64,000 nt of DNA from Streptomyces violaceoruber (GTDB taxonomy: Bacteria; Actinomycetota; Actinomycetes; Streptomycetales; Streptomycetaceae), in the NCBI RefSeq assembly GCF_033406955.1, contig NZ_CP137734.1:1860001-1924000 (forward strand), written 5' to 3'. The translations under genes were made by a program, and so were the position numbers. Shown here piece after piece: positions 8,273-16,004 of the stretch (position 1 is the stretch's first letter; each line of letters begins with the position of its first letter). The notes beneath the pieces were generated by a model. That model worked only from the letters and a program-made list of their open reading frames with translations. It had not been told where the DNA came from and made no database searches.

Positions 8273-8935
8273 GTGTCCGTTCTCCTCGAGCAGCCTGCAA
8301 GCCTGGTCGCCTACCGCCCGAACAAGCCGACCGCCATGGTGGTCGTGGCCGACCCGCGCGTCCGTTCCACCGTCACCCGCCACCTGTGGGCGCTCGGTGT
8401 GCGCGACGTGATCGAGGCCTCGTCCGTCGCGGAGGCTCGTCCCCGCATCGGCAACCCCCGCGACATCTGCGTCGCGGACGTCCACCTTCCCGACGGCTCC
8501 GGCCTGACCCTCCTCTCGGAGACCCGCGCCGCGGGCTGGCCCAACGGGCTCGCCCTGTCCGCCGCCGACGACATCGGCGCCGTGCGCAACGCCCTCGCCG
8601 GCGGCGTCAAGGGCTACGTCGTCACCGGCACCCGTACCAACGTCGGGCTCCCCACCCGGCCGGGCGCCGCCCCCATCGGCGCGGCCGCCGCCCGTCTGCA
8701 CCGCCGCCCCCCGGGCGCCCCGAGCCACCCGGGCGGCTACCGCGAGCTCTCCGGCCGCGAGGTCGAGGTGCTGCGGCTGGTCGCGGAGGGCCAGTCGAAC
8801 AAGGCGATCGGCGTCTCGATGGGCCTGTCCGCCCTGACCGTCAAGAGCCACCTGGCCCGCATCGCCCGCAAGCTCGGCACGGGCGACCGCGCCGGGATGG
8901 TCGCGGTGGCCCTGCGCACGGGCATCATCCACTGA
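8273..8935 (+). CDS. whiI: Atypical orphan response regulator, WhiI-type sporulation regulator
   Basis: 220 aa: receiver domain (about 18-125) and C-terminal LuxR/NarL HTH (about 150-218, ELSGREVEVLRLVAEGQSNKAIGVSMGLSALTVKSHLARIARKLG). The start is GTG 8273, because AGGAGG ends 4 bases before it. No histidine kinase is adjacent. The receiver keeps the phosphoacceptor-position Asp (D69 in ADVHLPDG), but the acidic pair is reduced to one Asp (VVVADPRV) and the conserved Lys is replaced (GYVVTG, T119), so normal phosphorylation is unlikely. This matches the atypical pocket described for WhiI (S. coelicolor SCO6029), required for sporulation septation. The symbol rests on that resemblance and on the neighbours (hemE, rnd). 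Confidence 0.8.
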   Translation: MSVLLEQPASLVAYRPNKPTAMVVVADPRVRSTVTRHLWALGVRDVIEASSVAEARPRIGNPRDICVADVHLPDGSGLTLLSETRAAGWPNGLALSAADDIGAVRNALAGGVKGYVVTGTRTNVGLPTRPGAAPIGAAAARLHRRPPGAPSHPGGYRELSGREVEVLRLVAEGQSNKAIGVSMGLSALTVKSHLARIARKLGTGDRAGMVAVALRTGIIH

Positions 8936-9054
8936 CCGCTCCGATCCCCGATTCCCCGATCTCCGCTCCCCGCTCCCCGCTCCCCCACTCCCGCTCCCCC
9001 GACAACGCCCTCGTGAAGCCGGTCTTTCACTGACCTGACTGGTTTACGACCCCC

Positions 9055-9092
9055 CGGAGCCCGCCGACGGAACGTTCCGTCGGCGGGCTCCG
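9055..9092. terminator. 38-bp perfect palindrome between whiI and RNase D
   Basis: Arms of 19 bases (CGGAGCCCGCCGACGGAAC and its complement) meet with no spacer at GTTC. It sits 120 bases after the whiI stop and 25 before the next start. Probably a factor-independent terminator for whiI. Confidence 0.65.
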
Positions 9093-9116
9093 TCGATCCA
9101 CCGATACCCTTGACAG

Positions 9117-10403
9117 GTGACCGACGCCCACGAAACCGCAGCAGACCGTCCACTGCGAACCACCGGAGGCGCCCCTCCGGACGACGCCGGATCTTCTGCG
9201 AGTCAGGCGCCGATCCCCTTGCTGGAACCACGCGAGGGCATTCCGCCGGTGATCGCCGACGCGGACGCCCTCGCCGAGGTGACCGCCGCCTTCGCCGCCG
9301 GGAGCGGCCCCGTCGCCGTCGACGCCGAGCGCGCCTCCGGCTACCGCTACGGCCAGCGCGCGTACCTGGTGCAGCTGCGCCGTGCGGGTGCGGGGTCCGC
9401 GCTGATCGATCCGGTGGCCTGTCCCGACCTCTCCGGCCTCGGTGCGGCGATCGCCGACGCGGAGTGGGTGCTGCACGCGGCCACCCAGGACCTGCCGTGC
9501 CTGCGGGAAATAGGGATGGTGCCCACCCGCATCTTCGACACCGAGCTGGCCGGGCGGCTCGCCGGCTTCCCGCGCGTCGGGCTCGGCGCGATGGTGGAGA
9601 ACGTTCTGGGGTTCGTCCTGGAGAAGGGCCACTCCGCCGTCGACTGGTCGACGCGCCCGCTGCCCGAGCCCTGGCTGCGCTACGCCGCGCTCGACGTCGA
9701 GCTGCTGGTCGACCTGCGGGACGCCCTGGAGAAGGAGCTGGACCGCCAGGGCAAGCTGGAGTGGGCCCGGCAGGAGTTCGACGCGATCGCCTCTGCCCCG
9801 CCGGCCGAGCCGCGCAAGGACCCGTGGCGCCGCACGTCCGGCATGCACAAGGTGCGCAGGCGCCGCCAGCTCGCCGTGGTGCGGGAGCTGTGGCAGGCCC
9901 GGGACCGGATCGCGCAGCGCCGGGACGTCTCCCCCGGCAAGGTGCTCGGGGACGCGGCCATCGTCGAGGCCGCCCTCGCGCTGCCGCCCGATGCGCACGC
10001 GCTGGCCGCGCTGAACGGGTTCGGCAGGGTGAACCGCCGGCAGCTGGAGCAGTGGCAGCTGTCGGTCGACCGGGCCAGGGCGCTGTCCGAGTCGCAGCTG
10101 CCACAGCCCGGCCAGCCGGTGACCGGCCCCCCGCCGCCGCGGGCCTGGGCCGACAAGGACCCGGCCGCCGCGGCCCGGCTGACCGCGGCACGCGCGGCGG
10201 TGACGGCGCTGGCCGAGCGGCTGAGCATGCCCCAGGAGAACCTGATCACGCCCGACACGGTGCGCCGGGTCTGCTGGGAGCCGCCCGCGACGGTCGACGC
10301 CGAGTCCGTGGGCGCGGCCCTCGCCGGACACGGAGCCCGGCCCTGGCAGGTGGAGCAGGTGACACCGGTACTGGTGGCGGCGCTGAGCCGGGAGGCGGCG
10401 TAG
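9117..10403 (+). CDS. rnd: Ribonuclease D-like 3'-5' exonuclease with HRDC domain
   Basis: 428 aa from GTG 9117. DEDDy exonuclease motifs are in order: VAVDAERASG (D-x-E), HAATQDLPCL (D), and YAALDVELLVDL (Y-x3-D). After about residue 215 comes an HRDC-type helical domain (VRRRRQLAVVRELWQARDRIAQRRDVSP, DAHALAALNGFGRVN), with a second helical segment at the C-terminus. RNase D trims tRNA and other RNA 3' ends in the cytoplasm. The first ~45 residues are a poorly conserved linker. Single gene, separated from whiI by a strong palindrome and from fadA by 193 bases with operator-like palindromes. Confidence 0.88.
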   Translation: MTDAHETAADRPLRTTGGAPPDDAGSSASQAPIPLLEPREGIPPVIADADALAEVTAAFAAGSGPVAVDAERASGYRYGQRAYLVQLRRAGAGSALIDPVACPDLSGLGAAIADAEWVLHAATQDLPCLREIGMVPTRIFDTELAGRLAGFPRVGLGAMVENVLGFVLEKGHSAVDWSTRPLPEPWLRYAALDVELLVDLRDALEKELDRQGKLEWARQEFDAIASAPPAEPRKDPWRRTSGMHKVRRRRQLAVVRELWQARDRIAQRRDVSPGKVLGDAAIVEAALALPPDAHALAALNGFGRVNRRQLEQWQLSVDRARALSESQLPQPGQPVTGPPPPRAWADKDPAAAARLTAARAAVTALAERLSMPQENLITPDTVRRVCWEPPATVDAESVGAALAGHGARPWQVEQVTPVLVAALSREAA

Positions 10404-10510
10404 CAGGAGCGGCGGATTCCGGCCAAGGTCGCGGGTGCGGCACTTGCTCCGGTGGTGTGACGGACGGTGTGACCTTCGCCGCTCCCGCCGGGGGGACTGG
10501 GCAGCTACGT

Positions 10511-10522
10511 TACTCATAAGTA
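10511..10522. promoter_or_regulatory. Inverted repeat in the fadAB promoter region
   Basis: TACTCATAAGTA has TACT/AGTA half sites and is framed by GCTAC (10504-10508) and GTAGC (10520-10524). It is 75 bases before the thiolase start; a candidate TetR-family operator. Confidence 0.35.
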
Positions 10523-10531
10523 GCATGGGTC

Positions 10532-10547
10532 CTGAGCGCGCGCTCAG
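10532..10547. promoter_or_regulatory. 16-bp perfect palindrome upstream of fadAB
   Basis: CTGAGCGCGCGCTCAG, a perfect palindrome about 50 bases before the start codon. The location fits a repressor operator for fatty-acid degradation genes. No regulator gene for it lies in the window. Confidence 0.4.
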
Positions 10548-10596
10548 TGCATGCGTGCCGCAGCAGTGCCATCCCGCACCCTGGAGGAGAGCCATC

Positions 10597-11814
10597 GTGC
10601 CTCGTACCGTCAGGGACGTCGTCTTCGTCGACGGCGTCCGCACCCCGTTCGGCAAGGCGGGCCCGAAGGGCGTCTACCACGAGACCCGCGCCGACGACCT
10701 GGTCGTGAAGGCGATCCGGGAGCTGCTGCGCCGCAACCCCGGTCTCGACCCCAAGAAGATCGACGAGGTCGCCGTCGCCGCGACCACGCAGATCGGCGAC
10801 CAGGGCCTGACCATCGGCCGCACCGCCGGCATTCTGGCGGGCCTGCCCACCTCGGTCCCGGGCTACTCCATCGACCGCATGTGCGCGGGCGCCCTGACCG
10901 CCGTCACCTCGGTGGCCGGCTCGGTCGCCTTCGGCGCGTACGACGTCGCGATCGCGGGCGGTGTCGAGCACATGGGCCGCCACCCGATGGGCGAGGGCGT
11001 CGACCCGAACCCGCGGTTCGTCAGCGAGAAGCTGGTCGACGAGTCCGCCCTGTTCATGGGCATGACCGCGGAGAACCTGCACGACCGCTACCCGTCGATC
11101 ACCAAGCAGCGCGCCGACGAGTACGCGGTGCGCTCGCAGGAGAAGGCCGCCAAGGCCTACGCCAACGGCCAGATCCAGGCCGACCTGGTGCCGGTCTCGG
11201 TGCGCCGCACCAACGAGGAGGCGGGCGAGACGGGCTGGGGCCTGGTCACGGCCGACGAGCCGATGCGTCCGGGCACCACCCTGGAGAACCTGGCGGGCCT
11301 GAAGACGCCGTTCCGCGTGCACGGCCGGGTCACCGCGGGCAACGCGGCCGGTCTGAACGACGGCGCGACCGCCTCCCTCATCGCGAGCGAGGACTTCGCC
11401 CGCGAGCACAACCTCCCCGTGAAGATGCGCCTGGTCGCGTACTCCTTCGCGGGCGTCGAGCCGGAGGTCATGGGCTACGGCCCGATCCCGGCCACCGAGA
11501 AGGCCCTCGCGCAGGCGGGTCTGTCCATCTCGGACATCGGCCTGTTCGAGATCAACGAGGCCTTCGCCGTCCAGGTCCTCGCGTTCCTGGAGCACTACGG
11601 CATCGCCGACGACGACGCGCGCGTCAACCAGTACGGCGGCGCCATCGCCTTCGGCCACCCGCTGGCCTCCTCCGGCGTCCGGCTGATGACGCAGCTGGCC
11701 CGTCAGTTCGAGGAGCAGCCGCACGTCCGCTACGGCCTGACCACCATGTGCGTCGGCTTCGGCATGGGCGCGACGGTCATCTGGGAGAACCCGCACTTCG
11801 AGGGGGACAAGTGA
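10597..11814 (+). CDS. fadA: Acetyl-CoA C-acyltransferase (3-ketoacyl-CoA thiolase)
   Basis: 405 aa from GTG 10597, preceded by GGAGGA. Thiolase family signatures: nucleophile cysteine in SIDRMCAGALTAVTSV, GGVEHMGRHPMG, NGRVTAGNAAGLNDGA-type acyl loop (HGRVTAGNAAGLNDGATA), NEAFAVQVL, GGAIAFGHPLASSG (catalytic His) and TTMCVGFGMGAT (second Cys). It cleaves 3-ketoacyl-CoA to acetyl-CoA and a shortened acyl-CoA. The stop overlaps the next start as GTGA, so it is coupled to FadB as the second subunit of the beta-oxidation complex. Confidence 0.93.
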   Translation: MPRTVRDVVFVDGVRTPFGKAGPKGVYHETRADDLVVKAIRELLRRNPGLDPKKIDEVAVAATTQIGDQGLTIGRTAGILAGLPTSVPGYSIDRMCAGALTAVTSVAGSVAFGAYDVAIAGGVEHMGRHPMGEGVDPNPRFVSEKLVDESALFMGMTAENLHDRYPSITKQRADEYAVRSQEKAAKAYANGQIQADLVPVSVRRTNEEAGETGWGLVTADEPMRPGTTLENLAGLKTPFRVHGRVTAGNAAGLNDGATASLIASEDFAREHNLPVKMRLVAYSFAGVEPEVMGYGPIPATEKALAQAGLSISDIGLFEINEAFAVQVLAFLEHYGIADDDARVNQYGGAIAFGHPLASSGVRLMTQLARQFEEQPHVRYGLTTMCVGFGMGATVIWENPHFEGDK

Positions 11815-13940
11815 GCACCACCGCAGAGCTGCTGAAGGGTGCGGCCGAGCTGTTCCCCGGCGAGGTCGTCACCAGCGCCCACGTGCGCCACTTCGACCTG
11901 CCCCTGGGAGCGGGCCGCTTCGCCCTCGTCACCCTGGACAACGGCCACGACCACACCAAGCCGACCACGCTCGGCCCGCAGTCGCTGGCGAACATCGACG
12001 CCGCGCTCGACCAGGTCGAGAAGGAGGCCGCGGACGGCGACATCGTCGGCGTCGGCGTCACCGGCAAGCCGTTCATCTTCGCGGTCGGCGCCGACCTCAA
12101 GGGCGTCGAGCTGCTCAAGCGGCACGAGGACGCGCTGGCCATCGGCAAGGGCGGCCACGACGTCCTCAAGCGCCTGGCGAACCTCGCGGTGCCGTCGTTC
12201 GCGTACTACAACGGCGCGGCCATGGGCGGCGGCGTGGAGATCGGCCTGCACTGCACCTACCGCACGGTGTCGGCGGCCCTCCCGGCCTTCTCCCTGCCCG
12301 AGGTCTTCCTCGGCCTGGTCCCCGGCTGGGGCGGCTGCACGCTGCTGCCGAACCTGATCGGCGCCGACAAGGCCGTCTCGGTGATCATCGAGAACAGCCT
12401 CAACCAGAACAGGCAGCTCAAGGGCAAGCAGGTCCTCGAGCTCGGCATCGCGGACGCGATCTTCGAGGGCGCGGACTTCCTGGAGCAGTCGCTGCTGTGG
12501 ACGGCGTCCGTCCTCAAGGGCGAGATCACCGTCGAGCGTCCGCTGATCGACCGCGGCGAGGCCTGGGACCAGGCCGTCGCCAAGGGCCGCTTCATCGCCG
12601 ACGGCAAGGTGCACGGCGCCGCCCCGGCCGCCTACCGCGCCCTGGACATCATCGCCACCGCCAAGAACGGCGACCTCCAGCAGGGCTACGACGCCGAGGA
12701 CCAGGCCCTCGCCGACCTGATCATGGGCGGCGAGCTGCGCTCCGGCATCTACGCCTTCAACCTGGTCCAGAAGCGCGGCAAGCGCCCGGCGGGTGCGCCG
12801 GACAAGTCGCTGGCCCGCCCGGTCACCAAGGTGGGCGTGGTCGGCGCCGGTCTGATGGCCTCGCAGCTGGCGCTGCTCTTCCTGCGCCGCCTGGAGGTCC
12901 CGGTCGTCCTCACCGACATCGACCAGGAGCGCGTCGACAAGGGTGTGGGCTACGTCCACGCCGAGATCGACAAGCTGCTCGGCAAGGGCCGTGTCAACCA
13001 GGACAAGGCGAACCGCCTCAAGGCCCTGGTGACCGGTGTGCTGGACAAGGCCGAGGGCTTCGCGGACGCGGACTTCGTCATCGAGGCCGTCTTCGAGGAG
13101 ATGGGCGTCAAGCAGAAGGTCTTCGCCGAGGTCGAGGCGGTGGCCCCCGCGCACGCGATCCTGGCCACGAACACCTCCTCCCTCTCGGTCTCGGAGATGG
13201 CGTCGAAGCTGAAGCACCCCGAGCGGGTCGTCGGCTTCCACTTCTTCAACCCGGTCGCGATCCTGCCGCTCCTGGAGATCGTCCGCGGCGAGCAGACCGA
13301 CGAGGCCGCGCTGGCCACGGCGTTCGGCGTCGCCAAGAAGCTGAAGAAGACCGCGGTCCTGGTCAAGGACGCCCCGGCGTTCGTGGTCAACCGCATCCTG
13401 ACCCGCTTCATGGGCGAGATCCAGAACGTCATCGACGAGGGCACGCCGGTCGCGGTGGCGGAGAAGGCGGTGGAGCCCCTCGGCCTGCCGATGTCCCCGC
13501 TGGTCCTCCTGGAGCTGGTGGGCCCGGCCATCGGCCTGCACGTCTCGGAGACTCTCAACCGGGCCTTCCCGGAGCGCTTCACGGTCTCCCCGAACCTCAA
13601 GGCGGTCGTGGAGGCGGGCAAACGCGGCTTCTACGTCTACGACAGCGGCAAGCCGGAGCTGGACCCGGAGGTCGCCGCGCTCCTCAAGCAGGGCGACTCC
13701 GTCCTGACCGAGGAGCAGGTCCGCGACCGCGTCCTGGACGCGGTGGCCCAGGAGATCGGCCTGATGCTGGACGAGGGCGTCGTCGCCGAGGCCCAGGACG
13801 TCGACCTCTGCCTGATCACCGGCGCCGGCTGGCCCTTCCACCTGGGCGGCATCACGCCGTACCTGGACCGCGAGGGCGTCTCGGAGCGGGTGAACGGGAA
13901 GCGGTTCCTGGAGGCGGGGGTGGCGTCGGTACCGGCGTGA
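11811..13940 (+). CDS. fadB: 3-hydroxyacyl-CoA dehydrogenase / enoyl-CoA hydratase (FadB-type)
   Basis: 709 aa. N-terminal crotonase domain (about 15-290; oxyanion loops GKPFIFAVGADLKG and NGAAMGGGVEIGLH, then PEVFLGLVPGWGGC). NAD-binding 3-hydroxyacyl-CoA dehydrogenase domain from about 340 (VGVVGAGLMASQLALLF, NTSSLSVSEMA, GFHFFNPV) and two C-terminal dehydrogenase domains (FVVNRILTRFMGE; LTEEQVRDRVLDAVAQE). It hydrates enoyl-CoA and oxidises the product to 3-ketoacyl-CoA for FadA. Note VGAGLMAS in place of the common GxGxMG; the loop is still glycine-rich. Operon with fadA. Confidence 0.93.
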   Translation: MSTTAELLKGAAELFPGEVVTSAHVRHFDLPLGAGRFALVTLDNGHDHTKPTTLGPQSLANIDAALDQVEKEAADGDIVGVGVTGKPFIFAVGADLKGVELLKRHEDALAIGKGGHDVLKRLANLAVPSFAYYNGAAMGGGVEIGLHCTYRTVSAALPAFSLPEVFLGLVPGWGGCTLLPNLIGADKAVSVIIENSLNQNRQLKGKQVLELGIADAIFEGADFLEQSLLWTASVLKGEITVERPLIDRGEAWDQAVAKGRFIADGKVHGAAPAAYRALDIIATAKNGDLQQGYDAEDQALADLIMGGELRSGIYAFNLVQKRGKRPAGAPDKSLARPVTKVGVVGAGLMASQLALLFLRRLEVPVVLTDIDQERVDKGVGYVHAEIDKLLGKGRVNQDKANRLKALVTGVLDKAEGFADADFVIEAVFEEMGVKQKVFAEVEAVAPAHAILATNTSSLSVSEMASKLKHPERVVGFHFFNPVAILPLLEIVRGEQTDEAALATAFGVAKKLKKTAVLVKDAPAFVVNRILTRFMGEIQNVIDEGTPVAVAEKAVEPLGLPMSPLVLLELVGPAIGLHVSETLNRAFPERFTVSPNLKAVVEAGKRGFYVYDSGKPELDPEVAALLKQGDSVLTEEQVRDRVLDAVAQEIGLMLDEGVVAEAQDVDLCLITGAGWPFHLGGITPYLDREGVSERVNGKRFLEAGVASVPA

Positions 13941-13955
13941 CCTCCCGGAGCAGGT

Positions 13956-13988
13956 GAAGCGGGCCCCGCCGGCGGCGGGGCCCGCTTC
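13956..13988. terminator. Terminator hairpin between fadB and PIG-L gene
   Basis: 15-base perfect arms (13956-13970 and 13974-13988, GAAGCGGGCCCCGCC and complement) with a 3-base loop, between convergent genes. Confidence 0.8.
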
Positions 13989-14005
13989 GGTGTTCGGGGC
14001 CGCGC

Positions 14006-15973
14006 TCAGCAGAGCCAGGGGCCGAGCGGACTGCTCACGGAGGGAGAGAGCTGGCGGCGGACGTGCAGCCGGCCGTCCACGCCGACGACCGCCACCACCA
14101 GCGCGCCCTGCGCGTCGTACGCCATGGCCGGGGCGTACGCGAACGCCTCGCCCGACTCGTGCCAGTGCGCGCCGGAGTGGTCCTTGTCCCGGTCGGGCAG
14201 GGAGACCACGAGCCGTCCACTGCTGCCGCGGTGTGCGAGGAACGCCTCACGGGCGCCCCGTTCCGGAGCCCACAGCGCCGCGACGGCGCCGGTGCCGCCG
14301 TGGCCGCCGACCCCGGCGCCGGAACCGGGCCAGCGGCCGTCGGCGTGCTGCCGGTAGGCCATGACCTGCTGGGTGCCCGCCTCCCGGAAGTACAGGCAGG
14401 TGCGCTCGTCGCCCGAGTCCACGGCGGTGATTCCGCCCGTCGCGGGCCGGCCCGTCCGCAGGGTGTCGTCGAGCAGGAAGGAACCGCCGAGCTCGGCCTG
14501 GTGCCAGCGCCATACCGAGTTCTTCCCCGGCACGTACAGCTCCACGGTGCCCCGCGAGGTGGTCAGCGTGGTGCCCGCGTCCTGGAGGAGGTTGCCGCCG
14601 ATGCCGGTCCAGGGAGTCCAGTTGCCGTCGGTGTCCCGGCCGCGGTGGGAGATGCCCTGGTCGAAGTCGCGGACGAAGACGTGCAGCCGGCCGGCCCCGT
14701 CGACGGCCGCCGACGGTACGCCGACTTCCCGCTGCCGGCGCCCGTCGGCCTGGGACCAGTCGGGGTTCTCCAGGGAGTGCCAGCCGCTGAACCCGTTGCC
14801 GTCGGCATCCTGCACGGTGTGCACGACATCGGCGGTGACCGTGCCGCCCGCGACCACCTGGCGGCGCAGGCCCACCAGTTCCGCGGGACCGCCGGGCAGT
14901 CCGGCCACCGCGAGCGTGGAGGCGAGCCAGCCGTCGCCCAGGACGTACGGGCCCTTCCACTCACCGCTCGCCGGGGCGGTCTCGGTCCAGAAGGCGAGCC
15001 GGCCGGCCAGCACACCGAAGGCGTTCAGCCGCCCGCCCGGCCCCAGCCGCAGCCAGTCCGTGGTGGGCGAGTAGCGGTAGGCGCAGCTCAGCATGTGTGT
15101 GCTGCGGTACGGGTTGGAACCCAGTTGCCGGTCGCCGCAGGTGCGGCAGGTTCCGTGCGCGCAGGTCGCGGGCGCGTCGAGGCCGGCGTACGTCGCGAGG
15201 TACTCGGCCTTCTCCGTGACGGCCGACGAGTCGAGGTTGTAGCCCCAGAAGCGGTTGGCGTAGGCGCGGTAGCACTCGACGACCGGGTTGTGCCCCGCCT
15301 CGCGGTACCGGGCGAGGGCCGCGAGCGCGAACTCGGCGGTGACCGTGTGGTCGACGTGGTCGGAGCAGACGAAGTCCGTCTTTCCGCCGTCGTGTTCGGG
15401 GTCGGGGTCCATCGTCCGCACGGATGTCGGACGGATGTGGGCCAGCAGCGCCGCGAGCCCCGTGATGACCTGTTCGCGGGTGACGTGCTGGACCTCGCCG
15501 ACCGTGCAGCCGTGCACCGGCAGCGTGGCCTGGGTGTGGATCGTGCCGCCCCACAGCTGGTGCAGCCGGGTGCGCACGCCCCGCGGCCCGGGTGCGCCCA
15601 TGTGCAGCTGGAGGAAGTACAGGCACACGTCGTCGTGGCCGGTGAGCACGAATCGCTCGGCGGCGAAGCCGGGGACGAGGTCCACGGCCTCCCGTCGCCA
15701 GGGGTGGTCGCGGTCACCGGTCACCATCCGGGCGTACGCGGACCGTAGTCCGCAGCCGCGTTCGGTGCTGTACCCGGCGTAGTCCGGCGTCTCCCCGGCG
15801 CGGCCCGGGTCGCCGGTGTCGGCGTTGACGCCGTCGCCCTCCCCCGCGGTCACGACCACCGTGGTGACCTGATCGCCGTCCCGCAGGGAACGGATCAGGT
15901 CGGGGTTCATGAAGTAGAGGTCGTCGTCCTGGTGCGCGATGATGTGCAGGACGGAACGGGCCGTCGCGGTCAC
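14006..15973 (-). CDS. PIG-L family deacetylase with C-terminal propeller-like domain
   Basis: 655 aa from GTG 15973, with GGAGG 6 bases upstream. The N-terminal PIG-L/LmbE domain (about 1-265) has the zinc motif AHQDDD at 13-18 and SDHVDHTVT downstream. These enzymes remove the acetyl group from N-acetylglucosaminyl or related substrates. A cysteine cluster (CAHGTCRTCGDRQLG) follows. Residues ~300-655 are repeated W/G-rich strands (GRLHVFVRDF, GNWTPWTGIGG, DGRWPG) that match the two stand-alone proteins at 24756 and 26061 and look like a beta-propeller. No signal peptide or membrane segment. Last gene of the minus-strand Stealth/GT4 operon, 31 bases after the GT4 stop, so deacetylation of an amino sugar in the same glycopolymer is a reasonable inference. 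Confidence 0.8.
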   Translation of the reverse strand: MTATARSVLHIIAHQDDDLYFMNPDLIRSLRDGDQVTTVVVTAGEGDGVNADTGDPGRAGETPDYAGYSTERGCGLRSAYARMVTGDRDHPWRREAVDLVPGFAAERFVLTGHDDVCLYFLQLHMGAPGPRGVRTRLHQLWGGTIHTQATLPVHGCTVGEVQHVTREQVITGLAALLAHIRPTSVRTMDPDPEHDGGKTDFVCSDHVDHTVTAEFALAALARYREAGHNPVVECYRAYANRFWGYNLDSSAVTEKAEYLATYAGLDAPATCAHGTCRTCGDRQLGSNPYRSTHMLSCAYRYSPTTDWLRLGPGGRLNAFGVLAGRLAFWTETAPASGEWKGPYVLGDGWLASTLAVAGLPGGPAELVGLRRQVVAGGTVTADVVHTVQDADGNGFSGWHSLENPDWSQADGRRQREVGVPSAAVDGAGRLHVFVRDFDQGISHRGRDTDGNWTPWTGIGGNLLQDAGTTLTTSRGTVELYVPGKNSVWRWHQAELGGSFLLDDTLRTGRPATGGITAVDSGDERTCLYFREAGTQQVMAYRQHADGRWPGSGAGVGGHGGTGAVAALWAPERGAREAFLAHRGSSGRLVVSLPDRDKDHSGAHWHESGEAFAYAPAMAYDAQGALVVAVVGVDGRLHVRRQLSPSVSSPLGPWLC

Positions 15974-16004
15974 CGGTCCTCCAAAGTGGTCGGTCGTCGT
16001 CGGA

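Noticed and set aside
11730..13841. 703-codon minus frame across fadB
   Set aside because: Shadow of fadB; charged low-complexity product with no domain.
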